NCBI GenBank assembly: GCA_963765135.1
Contig: CAVXUX010000005.1
Coordinates: forward strand, 1-64,000
Direction: 5' to 3'
Length of the DNA stretch: 64,000 nt
DNA from: JACVRW01 sp963765135
GTDB taxonomy: Bacteria; Actinomycetota; Thermoleophilia; Solirubrobacterales; Thermoleophilaceae
The notes beneath the pieces are model-generated. The model ran no database searches. It was not told the DNA's origin and saw nothing but the letters and a program-made list of their open reading frames with translations. The position numbers and the translations under genes are program-made. Shown here one piece after another: positions 1-12,761 of this stretch (position 1 is its first letter; the number at the start of each line of letters is the position of its first letter).

Positions 1-4165
<4,165 letters not shown>

Positions 4166-4448
4166 TCTGGCGTGGTATCAAGCCGGCGGCCGAAGCCCCC
4201 GGCACCGGCCGAAGCCGGTTCCACTGTCAGATTTAGAGAGTTGTCAAGTCGCTTCTGCCTCCGCGCACACTTGCGGAAGGCTGGACTTGACGGGTCTACT
4301 GTTCAGGCCCTGCCCAAAGGCAGGGTCGAACCTGGGCGACCTAATAGGTCGCGTGCACTGCTGAGTTTTCAAAGACCGTGCGCCCTCAGGGGTAGGGACA
4401 CCACCACGCACCGAGGCGCGACCCAGGAGTGTAGCACCGCAGCGGCGC
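4166..4448 (-). promoter_or_regulatory. rrn leader region
   Basis: This 283-nt stretch between tyrS and 16S holds no gene. On the transcribed strand it carries a boxA-like CTTTGAAAACT near 4363-4373, the 5' arm of the 16S processing stem, and two small perfect hairpins (4336-4352 and about 4308-4325). I could not fix a promoter. TACACT near 4428-4433 is a possible -10, and TTGACA near 4236 lacks a good partner. Confidence 0.55.
4353..4370 (-). other. 16S rRNA processing stem, 5' arm
   Basis: The transcript reads GAAAACTCAGCAGTGCAC here and can pair with the spacer arm at 2472-2489 on the other side of 16S. It overlaps the boxA-like sequence, so antitermination and processing signals are interleaved. 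Confidence 0.85.
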
Positions 4449-5621
4449 CTAGCGTCGGCGCAGTCGCCTCAGGCGCCGCTTTCCAAGCTGGATCACGGCG
4501 CCGTCGAGGCGCTCGGCCGGCAGGTCCAGCGCATCGTCGCCAAGCGCCTCCCCATCCAGCTTCACGCCGGCCTGGCCGAGCAGCCGCCGTGCCTCCGAGC
4601 GGGAGACCCCGAAGGCGTCGGCGAGCAGCGCGGGCAGGTGCACGGCGTCCCCGTTGGCCGCGAAGTCGAAGTCCTCGATCTCGTCGGGGAGCTCGTGCCG
4701 CACGTGCAGGGCGTCGAAGCGCTCCTCCGCGGCGGCGGCGGCCTCCTCCCCGTGGTAGCGCGCGGTCAGCGCCCACGCCATGGCCCGCTTGGCGTCGCGC
4801 GGCGACGCGGACGGGTCCAGCGGCTCGTCCAGCAGCAGCTCGTAGTAGGTCGGCATCGCGTCGTCGGGGACCCGCATCAGCTTGCCGTACATCTCCTCCG
4901 GCGGGTCGGTCACGCCGACGTAGTTGCCCAGCGACTTGGACATCTTCTGGACGCCGTCGATCCCCGGCAGGATCGGCATGCAGAGGATCGACTGGGGCTC
5001 CACGCCGTAGGCGCGCTGGACCTCGCGCGCGAGGAGCACGTTGAACTTCTGGTCGCTCCCGCCGAGCTCTACGTCGGAGCGGATCGCGACCGAGTCGTAG
5101 CCCTGCATGAGCGGGTAGAGCAGCTCGAGCACCGAGATCGGCTCGCCCGCCGCGTAGCGCTTCGCGAAGTCGTCGCGCTCGAGCAGCTGGGCCACCGTGG
5201 CAGTACGCGCAAGCCGGAACAGGTCCTCCATCGCCATGTCGAGCCACTCGCCGTTGCGGCGCACCTCGGTGGCGTCGCGGTCGAGCACCTTGAAGGCCTG
5301 GTCCTGATAGGTCTGGGCGTTCGCGTCGATCTCGGCCGGGTCGACAAACGGGCGCATCGCGGAGCGCCCACTCGGGTCCCCCACCCGGCCGGTGTAGTCG
5401 CCGACGATCAGCACCACCTGGTGGCCCAGATCCTGGAATTCGCGCAGCTTGCGCAGGACGACCGTGTGACCCAGGTGGATGTCGGGCGTCGTCGGGTCCA
5501 CGCCGAGCTTCACGCGCAGGGGCCGGCCCTTCGCGAGCTGGCGCTCCAGCTCGCCCTCGGGCAGGGCATCGACGGCGTTGCGGGTGAGGAACCGGGCCGC
5601 CTCGCCCGCCGAATCCGTCAT
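4449..5621 (-). CDS. tyrS: tyrosine--tRNA ligase
   Basis: This 390-aa cytoplasmic class I aminoacyl-tRNA synthetase charges tRNA-Tyr. The HIGH-type motif HLGH is at residues 49-52 within TTPDIHLGH, the form seen in the shorter bacterial TyrRS group. KMSKS is at 226-230. The last 60 or so residues form an S4-like RNA-binding domain with a very basic tail. The start is ATG, and a TAGCAT box lies 7 nt upstream with no Shine-Dalgarno, so the mRNA may be leaderless. I saw no T-box in the upstream 97 nt. The gene ends 283 nt before 16S on the same strand and is divergent from the penicillin-binding protein gene. Confidence 0.97.
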   Translation of the reverse strand: MTDSAGEAARFLTRNAVDALPEGELERQLAKGRPLRVKLGVDPTTPDIHLGHTVVLRKLREFQDLGHQVVLIVGDYTGRVGDPSGRSAMRPFVDPAEIDANAQTYQDQAFKVLDRDATEVRRNGEWLDMAMEDLFRLARTATVAQLLERDDFAKRYAAGEPISVLELLYPLMQGYDSVAIRSDVELGGSDQKFNVLLAREVQRAYGVEPQSILCMPILPGIDGVQKMSKSLGNYVGVTDPPEEMYGKLMRVPDDAMPTYYELLLDEPLDPSASPRDAKRAMAWALTARYHGEEAAAAAEERFDALHVRHELPDEIEDFDFAANGDAVHLPALLADAFGVSRSEARRLLGQAGVKLDGEALGDDALDLPAERLDGAVIQLGKRRLRRLRRR

Positions 5622-5628
5622 GAAGCCA

Positions 5629-5634
5629 ATGCTA
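5629..5634 (-). promoter_or_regulatory. -10 box of tyrS
   Basis: TAGCAT (TANNNT) lies 7 nt before the tyrS ATG, with no ribosome binding site between. This predicts transcription from at or near the start codon. Confidence 0.45.
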
Positions 5635-5718
5635 GACTGCGCCGCTCGCTGGGCGTCCGGTGGAGCTCTGTACGGGCCGGCCGCCTCAAAGCACGCGTAG
5701 GCTCACCGTACAAAGAGC

Positions 5719-8103
5719 ATGCAGGAGCCGCCGACGTCCATCATCCAGCCCTCGCCCACGCACGGGCCTCGCTTCGTGCGCGGAGACAACGGTGCGCCGC
5801 CGCAGGAGCCGCGCCAGCCCAAGCCCAAGCTCAAGAAGCTGCGGCTCGCGCTGGTGGTCTTCGGCCTGTCGGTCCTCGCGCTGATCTCGACGGTGTTCGG
5901 GATGTTGATGGCGGTCGCGAGCGACCTGCCCTCGCTCGACAGCGCGGCCCAGTACCGCGCCGCCGAGAACTCCGTGCTCTACCCGCGCGGCCCGGAGTGC
6001 CCGAAGCTCGATCCCACCAAGTGCACGCGGATCGCGAAGCTGACCGGCAACCTCAACCGCATCCTGGTCAACGAGGGCGAGGTCTCGCCCAACCTCAAGA
6101 ACGCCGTGATCGCGATCGAGGACCGCCGCTTCTACAGCCACGAGGGCGTCGACTACACCGGCATCGCGCGCGCGCTCACGCAGGACGTCCTGCGACGCAG
6201 TGCCGCCCAGGGCGGCTCGACGATCACCCAGCAGTTCGTGAAGAACGCCCTCTCCGCCCAGGGCGACCGGTCGGTGTTCCAGAAGCTGCGCGAGGCCGCC
6301 CTGGCGTATCACCTCGAGCGCAAGTGGTCGAAGGAGAAGATCCTCACCCAGTACCTGAACACCGTGTACTTCGGCAACGGCGCCTACGGCGTGGAGGCCG
6401 CGGCGCGCACCTACTTCGGCAACGGCGACGAGCCGGACGAGCAGGAGAGCGCCACCGACGACGCCGGCGTCACGCTCGCGCCGCCGCCCACCCCCACCGA
6501 CGAGGAGGAGGATCCGGAAGCGCGCGAGTCCCGCGTCCTGTCACCGGCGGAGGCGGCCCTGCTCGCCGGGATGATCTCCTCGCCGTCCATGTACGACCCG
6601 CTTCAGCACCCGGTTGCCGCGCGTCAGCGGCGCGACCTGGTGCTGTCGCGCATGCGCGACCAGAAGATGATCACCCAGTCCGAGTACGAGGACTCGGTGC
6701 GACAGGCGGTCCCCGACGAGGACCAGGTCGACCCGCCGGACGTGGAGTCCGACCAGCCCTACTTCACGAGCTGGGTCACCGGTCAGCTGCTCGACCGCTA
6801 CACGGCGGCGCAGGTCTTCAGCGGCGGCCTGGAGATCAAGACCACCATCGATCCCGAGCTCCAATCGGCCGCGGAGAACGCGATCGCGGGCCGCCTGGCC
6901 GGCATCGGACCGAGCGCCTCGCTGGTGGCGATCGACAACGACACCGGCGAGGTCAGGGCCATGGTCGGCGGGCCGGACTTCAACGCGCGCCCGTTCAACC
7001 TGGCCACCAACGGGCACCGCCAGCCGGGCTCGGCGATCAAGCCGTTCATCCTCGCGCGCGGGCTCGCGGACGGCGTGGACCCGAACAGCACCTGGGCATC
7101 CCAGCCGAAGGAGTTCCCGGTGCCGGGGTCGGGCGGAAAAGAGGTGTTCCCGGTCAGCAACTACGAGGACTCGTACCTGGGCTCGGCCTCGCTGTGGTCG
7201 GCCACCGCCGCGTCCGACAACTCGGTGTTCGCCGAGCTCGGACTGAAGATCGGCACCAAGCGAATCGCCCGGCTCGCGCGGCGGATGGGCATTCGCACCA
7301 AGCTGTCGACCAACCCGGCCATGACGCTCGGCGGTCTCAAGGAGGGCGTGACCCCGCTCGAGATGGCCTACGCCTACTCCACGATCGCCAACCACGGCTT
7401 CCGGGCGCAGAGCTCGTTCCTCCCCGACGTCGCCGGGCCCGTCGGCTTCAGCGAGGTCAAGGGCCACGACATCGACGAGTCGAACAAGCCCGTGGCCGTG
7501 CCGGTTCTCGACAGGAAGGTCGCCGACCTCGAGAAGGAGATGCTGCACCTCGTGGTCACCAGCGGCACCGGCAAGGCCGCCCAGGTCGGCGACGAGTACA
7601 TCTGGGGCAAGACCGGCACGACCGAGAACTACGGCGACGCCTGGTTCGTCGGCGGCAACGACGACATGACGGTCGCGATCTGGGTCGGCTACGCGGACAA
7701 GGTGCAGTCGATGGAGACCGAGCACGCCGGCAGCCCGGTCGCGGGCGGCACCTTCCCGGCCGAGATCTTCCACGACTTCATGACCGCCTGGGTCGCGATG
7801 CGCGACGCACGCCGCGCCGCCCGCCACACCGACGACAAGTCCACCGAGACCACCCCCGTGACGCCCACGCAGACGGTCGACCCCAACGCGGTCCCCGACG
7901 GCGAGCAGCCGACGGAGACGGCGCCACGCGGCCAGGGCGACGGCGGCACCCAACAGGACCAGCCCGACGCCGCCCCCGACACGCCCGACCAGACGCCGGC
8001 CCCGGAGACCCCGGCGCCCGAGACGCCCGCGCCCGATCCGACCCAGCCGCCGACCGGCGGCGGGGGCACCGGCGGCGGCGCAACGCCGAACACGTCGCCC
8101 TAG
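5719..8103 (+). CDS. class A penicillin-binding protein (bifunctional transglycosylase/transpeptidase)
   Basis: This 794-aa cell-wall synthase polymerises lipid II and cross-links peptidoglycan outside the membrane. It has a basic cytoplasmic tail, one membrane anchor at about 43-66 and a GT51 domain with EDRRFYSHEG at 134-143 and GGSTITQQ at 165-172. In the transpeptidase, SAIK at 438-441 carries the nucleophile, SDN is at 499-501 and KTGT at 631-634. The C-terminus from about 665 is a Pro/Thr/Glu-rich low-complexity tail. The transglycosylase domain carries an acidic insertion at about 236-270, rich in D, E, P and T. It is convergent with the glycosylase gene and overlaps its stop by 4 bp. 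Confidence 0.95.
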   Translation: MQEPPTSIIQPSPTHGPRFVRGDNGAPPQEPRQPKPKLKKLRLALVVFGLSVLALISTVFGMLMAVASDLPSLDSAAQYRAAENSVLYPRGPECPKLDPTKCTRIAKLTGNLNRILVNEGEVSPNLKNAVIAIEDRRFYSHEGVDYTGIARALTQDVLRRSAAQGGSTITQQFVKNALSAQGDRSVFQKLREAALAYHLERKWSKEKILTQYLNTVYFGNGAYGVEAAARTYFGNGDEPDEQESATDDAGVTLAPPPTPTDEEEDPEARESRVLSPAEAALLAGMISSPSMYDPLQHPVAARQRRDLVLSRMRDQKMITQSEYEDSVRQAVPDEDQVDPPDVESDQPYFTSWVTGQLLDRYTAAQVFSGGLEIKTTIDPELQSAAENAIAGRLAGIGPSASLVAIDNDTGEVRAMVGGPDFNARPFNLATNGHRQPGSAIKPFILARGLADGVDPNSTWASQPKEFPVPGSGGKEVFPVSNYEDSYLGSASLWSATAASDNSVFAELGLKIGTKRIARLARRMGIRTKLSTNPAMTLGGLKEGVTPLEMAYAYSTIANHGFRAQSSFLPDVAGPVGFSEVKGHDIDESNKPVAVPVLDRKVADLEKEMLHLVVTSGTGKAAQVGDEYIWGKTGTTENYGDAWFVGGNDDMTVAIWVGYADKVQSMETEHAGSPVAGGTFPAEIFHDFMTAWVAMRDARRAARHTDDKSTETTPVTPTQTVDPNAVPDGEQPTETAPRGQGDGGTQQDQPDAAPDTPDQTPAPETPAPETPAPDPTQPPTGGGGTGGGATPNTSP

Positions 8104-8682
8104 GCAGCCGAGCGCATCTGCGCCGGCCACGGGCGCGACACGTGCGCGCTGTCGGCGTCGCAGAAGCGCCAGGGCAGGTCGGCCGCCTTGGAGATGCCGA
8201 TCCGCTCGCCGATCGCGATGCGCGGCTGCGACTCGCGCTCCAGCACCTCGATCGGACCGTCGAGCAGCGAGGTCCCGTTGAGCGACAGGCCGATCTCGAG
8301 CGCCTGGGTGAGCTTGGCCGGGCCCGAGCACAGCTCGGTCGCCCGCTCCACGCCCCGGCGCCGGCGCATGACGTCGAGGCCGTCGACCGGCTCGAGCGCA
8401 CGAATCAGGACCGCCGCGCCGGTGCCCTCCGGCTCGGCAACCGCGTTCAGCAGCGAGTGGATGCCGTACGAGAAGTACACGTACGCGTGCCCGGGCGAGC
8501 CCGAACAGGGTGCGCGTGCGCTCGGTGAGTCCCACGTAGGCGTGGCAGGCCGGCTCGTCCATGTGGTAGCTCTCGGTCTCCACGATGCGCCCGGCCGTCT
8601 CGCCGTGGCGGACGAGACAGCCGACCAGGTCGCGCGCGACGTCGTGAACGGAGCGGGCGTAGAAGTCGCGGCCGAGCCTCAC
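8100..8682 (-). CDS. mpg: DNA-3-methyladenine glycosylase, AAG/MPG type (one frameshift)
   Basis: This base-excision repair enzyme removes alkylated purines. The N-terminal part (FYARSVHDVARDLVGCLVR, then TESYHMDEPACHAYVG) and the C-terminal part (YFSYGIHSLLN, then GPAKLTQALEI) match the AAG family but lie in two frames. Removing one C near 8497, where the coding strand reads TTCGGGCTCGCCC, restores the family sequence FGSPGHAYVYFSYG and a 193-aa protein of usual length. GTG at 8682 overlaps the argH stop codon (GTGA), so the two are probably co-transcribed and translationally coupled. The frameshift looks like a sequencing insertion. Confidence 0.88.
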
Positions 8683-10052
8683 GCCGGCGCGTCCTCGAGC
8701 ACGTGGCGCGCCTGCGCCAGCTGCTCGCGCACGCGCGGCAGCGACGTGCCGCCCTCCGAGACCTTCGACTCGAGCCACGAACTCTGCTCGAGCAGCCCGC
8801 GGAAGTCGGCCGGCTGCAGCTGGGGCGCCAGCTCGGCGAGCTCGTCGTCGGTCAGCTCGGATAGGCGCTTGCCGCGCTCGACGGCCGCCCTGACGACCCC
8901 GCCGACGATCCCGTGCGCCTCGCGGAACGGCACGCCCTGGCGCACCAGCTGGTCGGCGACGTCGGTTGCCGCGATCAGCTCGTCCGACGCGGCGGCCGCC
9001 ATGCGCTCCCGGTCGAACTCGATCTCGGCGAGCATGGCGCGCGCGACACGCAGGGACAGCTCGAGCGTGTCGATCGCGTCGAAGAGCGGCTCCTTGTCCT
9101 CCTGGAGGTCCTTGTTGTAGGTGAGCGGCAGCCCGTGGAGCACGCCGTGCAGCCCGGCCAGGCGCCCGACCACCCGCGGCGCCTTCGCCCGCAGCAGCTC
9201 GGCCGCGTCCGGGTTCTTCTTCTGGGGCATCAGGCTCGAACCGGAGGCGAACGAGTCCGACACTCGGCAGAACCCGAACTCGGCTGTCGACCAGAGCACG
9301 ATCTCGCCGCCGAGCTGCGAGAGGTGGCCGGCGCAGGTGGCTGCGGCGCTCACGTAGTCGAGCACGAAGTCGCGGTTGGAGACGGCGTCGAGCGAGTTCT
9401 CGGCGATGCCGCCGAAGCCCAGCTCCTGCGCCACGAACATGCGCCCGGTGTCGAAGTTCACCCCGGCCAGCGCCCCGGCGCCGAGCGGCAGCTCGTCCGT
9501 GGCGGTGAGGCAGAACCTGAAGCGCTGCAGGTCGCGGCGGAACTTCCAGAAATAGGCCAGCAGGTGGTGAGACAGGTAGACCGGCTGCGCGCGCTGCAGG
9601 TGCGTGTAGCCCGGCAGCGGCCAGTCCAGATGGCGCTCGGCCAGCTCGATCAGGGTCTCCATCAGCTCGCGCAGCAGCGACTCGGCATCGAGCGAGTGGG
9701 CGCGCACGAGCATCGCGACGTCGGTGGCGACCTGGTCGTTGCGCGAGCGCGCGGTGTGCAGCTTGCCGCCCACCGGTCCGGCCAGCTCGGTCAGCCGCCG
9801 CTCGATCGCCATGTGGATGTCCTCGTCGCCGTCCTCGACGACGAAGCGGTCCTGGTCGATCTCCTCGCGCACCGCGGCCAGGCCGGCCTCGATCTGGTCG
9901 CGGTCGTCGTCGGAGATGATCCCGCTGCGGGCGAGCATGCGCGCGTGGGCGAGCGACTGCTCGAGGTCGTACGGCGCGAGCCGGTAGTCGAAGGCGATCG
10001 ACGAGTTGAGCGCCTGGAAGAGCGGATCCTGTGGGTCGCGGAAGCGGCTCAT
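8679..10052 (-). CDS. argH: argininosuccinate lyase
   Basis: The enzyme catalyses the last step of arginine synthesis, splitting argininosuccinate into arginine and fumarate. The protein is 457 aa from the ATG that begins MSRFRDPQDP; a longer reading to 10121 is possible but adds unrelated sequence and crosses the divergent promoter. HTARSRNDQV is at 99-108. The fumarase/aspartase-superfamily signature GSSLMPQKKNP is at 271-281, with the catalytic serine region in place. It is intact and of typical length. The stop overlaps the glycosylase start downstream. No other arginine gene is nearby. Confidence 0.97.
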   Translation of the reverse strand: MSRFRDPQDPLFQALNSSIAFDYRLAPYDLEQSLAHARMLARSGIISDDDRDQIEAGLAAVREEIDQDRFVVEDGDEDIHMAIERRLTELAGPVGGKLHTARSRNDQVATDVAMLVRAHSLDAESLLRELMETLIELAERHLDWPLPGYTHLQRAQPVYLSHHLLAYFWKFRRDLQRFRFCLTATDELPLGAGALAGVNFDTGRMFVAQELGFGGIAENSLDAVSNRDFVLDYVSAAATCAGHLSQLGGEIVLWSTAEFGFCRVSDSFASGSSLMPQKKNPDAAELLRAKAPRVVGRLAGLHGVLHGLPLTYNKDLQEDKEPLFDAIDTLELSLRVARAMLAEIEFDRERMAAAASDELIAATDVADQLVRQGVPFREAHGIVGGVVRAAVERGKRLSELTDDELAELAPQLQPADFRGLLEQSSWLESKVSEGGTSLPRVREQLAQARHVLEDAPA

Positions 10053-10075
10053 CGGGTCCGCCAGTCTCTCAGACG

Positions 10076-10081
10076 TAGGAT
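10076..10081 (+). promoter_or_regulatory. -10 box of the epimerase gene
   Basis: TAGGAT lies 8 nt before the ATG at 10090, with no Shine-Dalgarno, so a leaderless transcript is likely. It sits in the 37-bp gap between divergent argH and the epimerase gene. Confidence 0.45.
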
Positions 10082-10089
10082 CAGCGGCC

Positions 10090-11067
10090 ATGCGAGCGCT
10101 GGTCACCGGGGCAACCGGCAAGGTGGGTCACTCCATCGCCCGCGCCCTGCTGGAGCGCGGCGACGAGGTGCACGTGCTCGTGCGCAACCCGGGGCGCGCC
10201 TCGAGCCAGCTCCCTCCAGGCGTCCGGGCGATCAGGGGCGACGTGACCGAGCCCGCCTCCGTGGAGAAGGCCGCGGCCGGCTGTGAGCTCGTGTTCAACG
10301 CGATGGGCCTGCCCGAGCAGTGGTTCGCCGACCCCGACATCTTCGAGCGCGTCAACGCCCGCGGCACGGAGACGGTCGTGCGCGCGGCAGCCGCGGCGCG
10401 CGCGCGGCGTGTGGTGCACACCTCCACGATCGACGTGTTCCACGCCGAGCCGGGCACGCCGTTCGACGAGTCCCAGGTCGCGGACTACCCGAAGGGAACC
10501 GCCTACGAGCGCTCGAAGCAGCACGCGGAGCGGCTCGCCCTCGCGGCCGCCGCGGAGACCGGGGTCGAGCTCGTGATCGTCAACCCGGCCGCTGTCTACG
10601 GCCCCGGCCCACCCGGCAGCGCCTCCGTGGAGCTGGGGCTGCTGCGCCCGGTCGTGGAGGGCCGGCGCGCCGCGGTGCCGCTGCTGCCCCCGGGTGGGCT
10701 CCCGATGGTCTACTCGACCGGACTGGCCACCGGGCAGCTGCTGGCGGCAGCGCGGGGCGTCCCGGGCGAGCGCTACATCCTCTGCGACGGCCACCTGAGC
10801 TTCCGCGAGCTGGCCGAGACCGCGGTTCGGCTCGCCGGGCGCGGACGGGTGCCCGCGGTTATGCCGGTGCGGCTCGCGAAAGCCCTGGCGGCGGGCGGCG
10901 AGGTCGTCTCGCGGGCGATCCGCAAGCCGCCGCTGCTCCCGAAGGGCCAGCTGCACTTCTTCCTCTGGGACGCCCGCCCGCAGTCCGGCAAGGCCCAGCG
11001 CGAGCTCGGGTGGGTGCCGACCCCGCTCGAGGACGGCTTGCGGGCGGCGGTGTCCGCGTTTGGCTGA
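10090..11067 (+). CDS. NAD-dependent epimerase/dehydratase (extended SDR)
   Basis: This 325-aa extended short-chain dehydrogenase has a Rossmann motif GATGKVG near residues 7-13 and a YERSK active-site motif (YxxxK) near 139-143. The sequence VYGPG after the catalytic site is typical of NAD(P)-dependent nucleotide-sugar epimerases, dihydroflavonol reductases and 3-beta-HSD-like enzymes. The substrate cannot be read from the sequence. It overlaps the following acetyltransferase by 8 bp, so the two form an operon. The DegT aminotransferase gene just beyond is on the other strand, so a shared sugar pathway is possible but unproven. Confidence 0.85.
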   Translation: MRALVTGATGKVGHSIARALLERGDEVHVLVRNPGRASSQLPPGVRAIRGDVTEPASVEKAAAGCELVFNAMGLPEQWFADPDIFERVNARGTETVVRAAAAARARRVVHTSTIDVFHAEPGTPFDESQVADYPKGTAYERSKQHAERLALAAAAETGVELVIVNPAAVYGPGPPGSASVELGLLRPVVEGRRAAVPLLPPGGLPMVYSTGLATGQLLAAARGVPGERYILCDGHLSFRELAETAVRLAGRGRVPAVMPVRLAKALAAGGEVVSRAIRKPPLLPKGQLHFFLWDARPQSGKAQRELGWVPTPLEDGLRAAVSAFG

Positions 11068-11659
11068 CGTTCGCAGGGCCGAGCCGGCCGACTTCCAGAC
11101 CGCCGCGCGCCTGCTCCACCACAGCGCGGCCGACATGTACAACCGCTTCGCCGGCGGCCAGGAGCGCGCGCTGCGGTTGCTCGAACGCTCGCTCGCCGAG
11201 CCGGGCAACGCGTCGAGCGCGGACGTGGTCTGGGTCGCCGAGGTGGACGGGCGCGTGGCCGCCGCGATGGCCGCCTTCCCTGTCGATGAGGCGGTGACGC
11301 GCTCGGCCGCCTTCCTGCGCCTGGCGCTGCGCGGGGCGCCGCCGTGGAGATGGCCGCGGGCACTGATGCTCTACTGGGCCGGCGGGCGGGCCGCACCCAG
11401 CCCGCCCTCGCCATCGTTCTACGTGGACGCGCTCGCCACCGGGCCGGCGCTGCGCCGGCGGGGGGCCGCCAGCGCCCTGCTGGCTGAGGCCGAGCGCCAG
11501 GCCCGCCGGCGCGGGCTGCCCGCGGTCGCGCTCGACACCACCGTCGGCAATAGCGAGGCCCGCGCCCTCTACGCGCGCGCGGAGTTCGAGGAGGTCGCCT
11601 ACCGCCCGGCCGGGCGCGGCCTGCCGGGGTTCGTCGCGCTCGTCAAGCGACTGCGCTGA
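11060..11659 (+). CDS. GNAT family N-acetyltransferase
   Basis: This 199-aa protein starts with TTG, overlapping the epimerase stop. The acetyl-CoA binding pattern appears as RRRGAASALL near 133-142, followed by ALDTTVGNSEARALYARAEF, the usual GNAT beta6-alpha4 region. The N-terminal 90 residues are helical and give no clue to substrate. It converges with the DegT gene and overlaps its stop by 17 bp. Coupling with the epimerase suggests a related role, but the substrate is unknown. Confidence 0.82.
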   Translation: MADVRRAEPADFQTAARLLHHSAADMYNRFAGGQERALRLLERSLAEPGNASSADVVWVAEVDGRVAAAMAAFPVDEAVTRSAAFLRLALRGAPPWRWPRALMLYWAGGRAAPSPPSPSFYVDALATGPALRRRGAASALLAEAERQARRRGLPAVALDTTVGNSEARALYARAEFEEVAYRPAGRGLPGFVALVKRLR

Positions 11660-12761
11660 CGCCGATCACCTCGCGCAGCGCCGCCACCACCTGCTCGATC
11701 TCGGCATCGCTCAGCTCTCCGAAGAAGGGCAGCGCGAGCGACCGGCGGGCCACCTCCTCGCACACGGGGAACTCGCCCTCGCGGTGGCCGAAGCGCTCGC
11801 GGTAGAAGCTCATCAGGTGGATCGCCGGCAGGTAGGGCTTGGTATCCACGCCGCGCTCGCGCATCTCGGAGACCGTCGCGTCGCGGTCCACTCGCGCGGG
11901 CAGCTGCACGGCGTACACGAACCAGGAACGCTGGTCGCCGCCGGCGTCCGGGCAGGGCAGGATCAGGTCCTCCACGTCGGCGAGCGCCTCCGAGTAGAGC
12001 GCGGCCACGCGGGCGCGGCCGGCCAGCAGCTCGTCGAGGCGCTCGAGCTGTGCCACGCCGAGCGCGCAGGAGAGGTCGTCGAGGCGGTAGTTGAAACCGA
12101 GCCGGTCGTGGTCGAGCCAGCCCATGTCCGGGGCCCGGCCCTGGTTGCGCTCGGAGTCGATGCGCTCCTTGACCGCCTCGTCGGGACAGACGACGGCGCC
12201 CCCCTCCCCCGTCGTCACCTGCTTGTTCGGGTAGAAGCCGAACACGGAGAGGTTGCCGCGCGCGCCGACGGGCGTGCCGTCCGCGTGGACGGCGCCGAGC
12301 GCTTCGCAGGCGTCCTCGACGAGCCACAGGCCGCGCTCGGCGGCGAGGCTCTCCAGCGCGGGCATATCGACCGGGTAGCCGAAGATGTGCACGGGCAGCA
12401 GCCCGGTGGTGCGGTCCGTGACCGCCGCCTCCGCCGCGGCGGGATCCATGTTGAGCGTGCGCGGGTCGATGTCGCAGAAGACCGGCTTGGCGTTCTCGTA
12501 GAGCAGGCAGTTCGCGGAGGCGACGAACGAGAACGGCGTCGTCACGACCTCGTCGCCACCCTCGATCCCCGCCGCCCTGATCGCCAGATGAAGCCCAGCC
12601 GTCCCGCTCGAGACCGCCGAGACCGGGTGATCGAACAGCCCTGAGAGGGCCCGCTCGAACTCCGGCAGTCGCGGGCCGAGCGCGAGCCGCCCCGAGCGCA
12701 GCGTCTCCAGCACCAGCTCCTCCTCGCGAGGGCCGACGAGCGGCTTCGCGAGCGGGATCAC
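11643..12761 (-). CDS. DegT/DnrJ/EryC1/StrS-type aminotransferase
   Basis: This 372-aa PLP enzyme belongs to the family that aminates keto-sugars attached to nucleotides. The PLP lysine is K180 in FGFYPNKQVTTGEGG. The sugar-aminotransferase pattern SGTAGLHLA near 52-60 and the NYRLDDLSCALG region are present. GTG at 12761 overlaps the cimA stop (GTGA), so it is the last gene of leuB-ilvE-cimA-degT. A sugar aminotransferase in a branched-chain amino acid operon is unexpected; either it simply uses the same transcript or it acts on another keto substrate. It is intact. Confidence 0.88.
   Translation of the reverse strand: MIPLAKPLVGPREEELVLETLRSGRLALGPRLPEFERALSGLFDHPVSAVSSGTAGLHLAIRAAGIEGGDEVVTTPFSFVASANCLLYENAKPVFCDIDPRTLNMDPAAAEAAVTDRTTGLLPVHIFGYPVDMPALESLAAERGLWLVEDACEALGAVHADGTPVGARGNLSVFGFYPNKQVTTGEGGAVVCPDEAVKERIDSERNQGRAPDMGWLDHDRLGFNYRLDDLSCALGVAQLERLDELLAGRARVAALYSEALADVEDLILPCPDAGGDQRSWFVYAVQLPARVDRDATVSEMRERGVDTKPYLPAIHLMSFYRERFGHREGEFPVCEEVARRSLALPFFGELSDAEIEQVVAALREVIGVSAVA

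Noticed and set aside
5622..5718. T-box riboswitch upstream of tyrS
   Set aside because: No TGGNACCGCG-type T-box and too little room (97 bp shared with a divergent gene).
4638..8528. A very long open frame on the + strand and similar long antisense frames (for example 6541-8778, 12758-16180 and 19191-21875 on the - strand beyond the genes named)
   Set aside because: High GC makes stop codons rare. These frames run across genes with clear motifs and read as Arg/Ala/Gly/Pro-rich sequence without family features.
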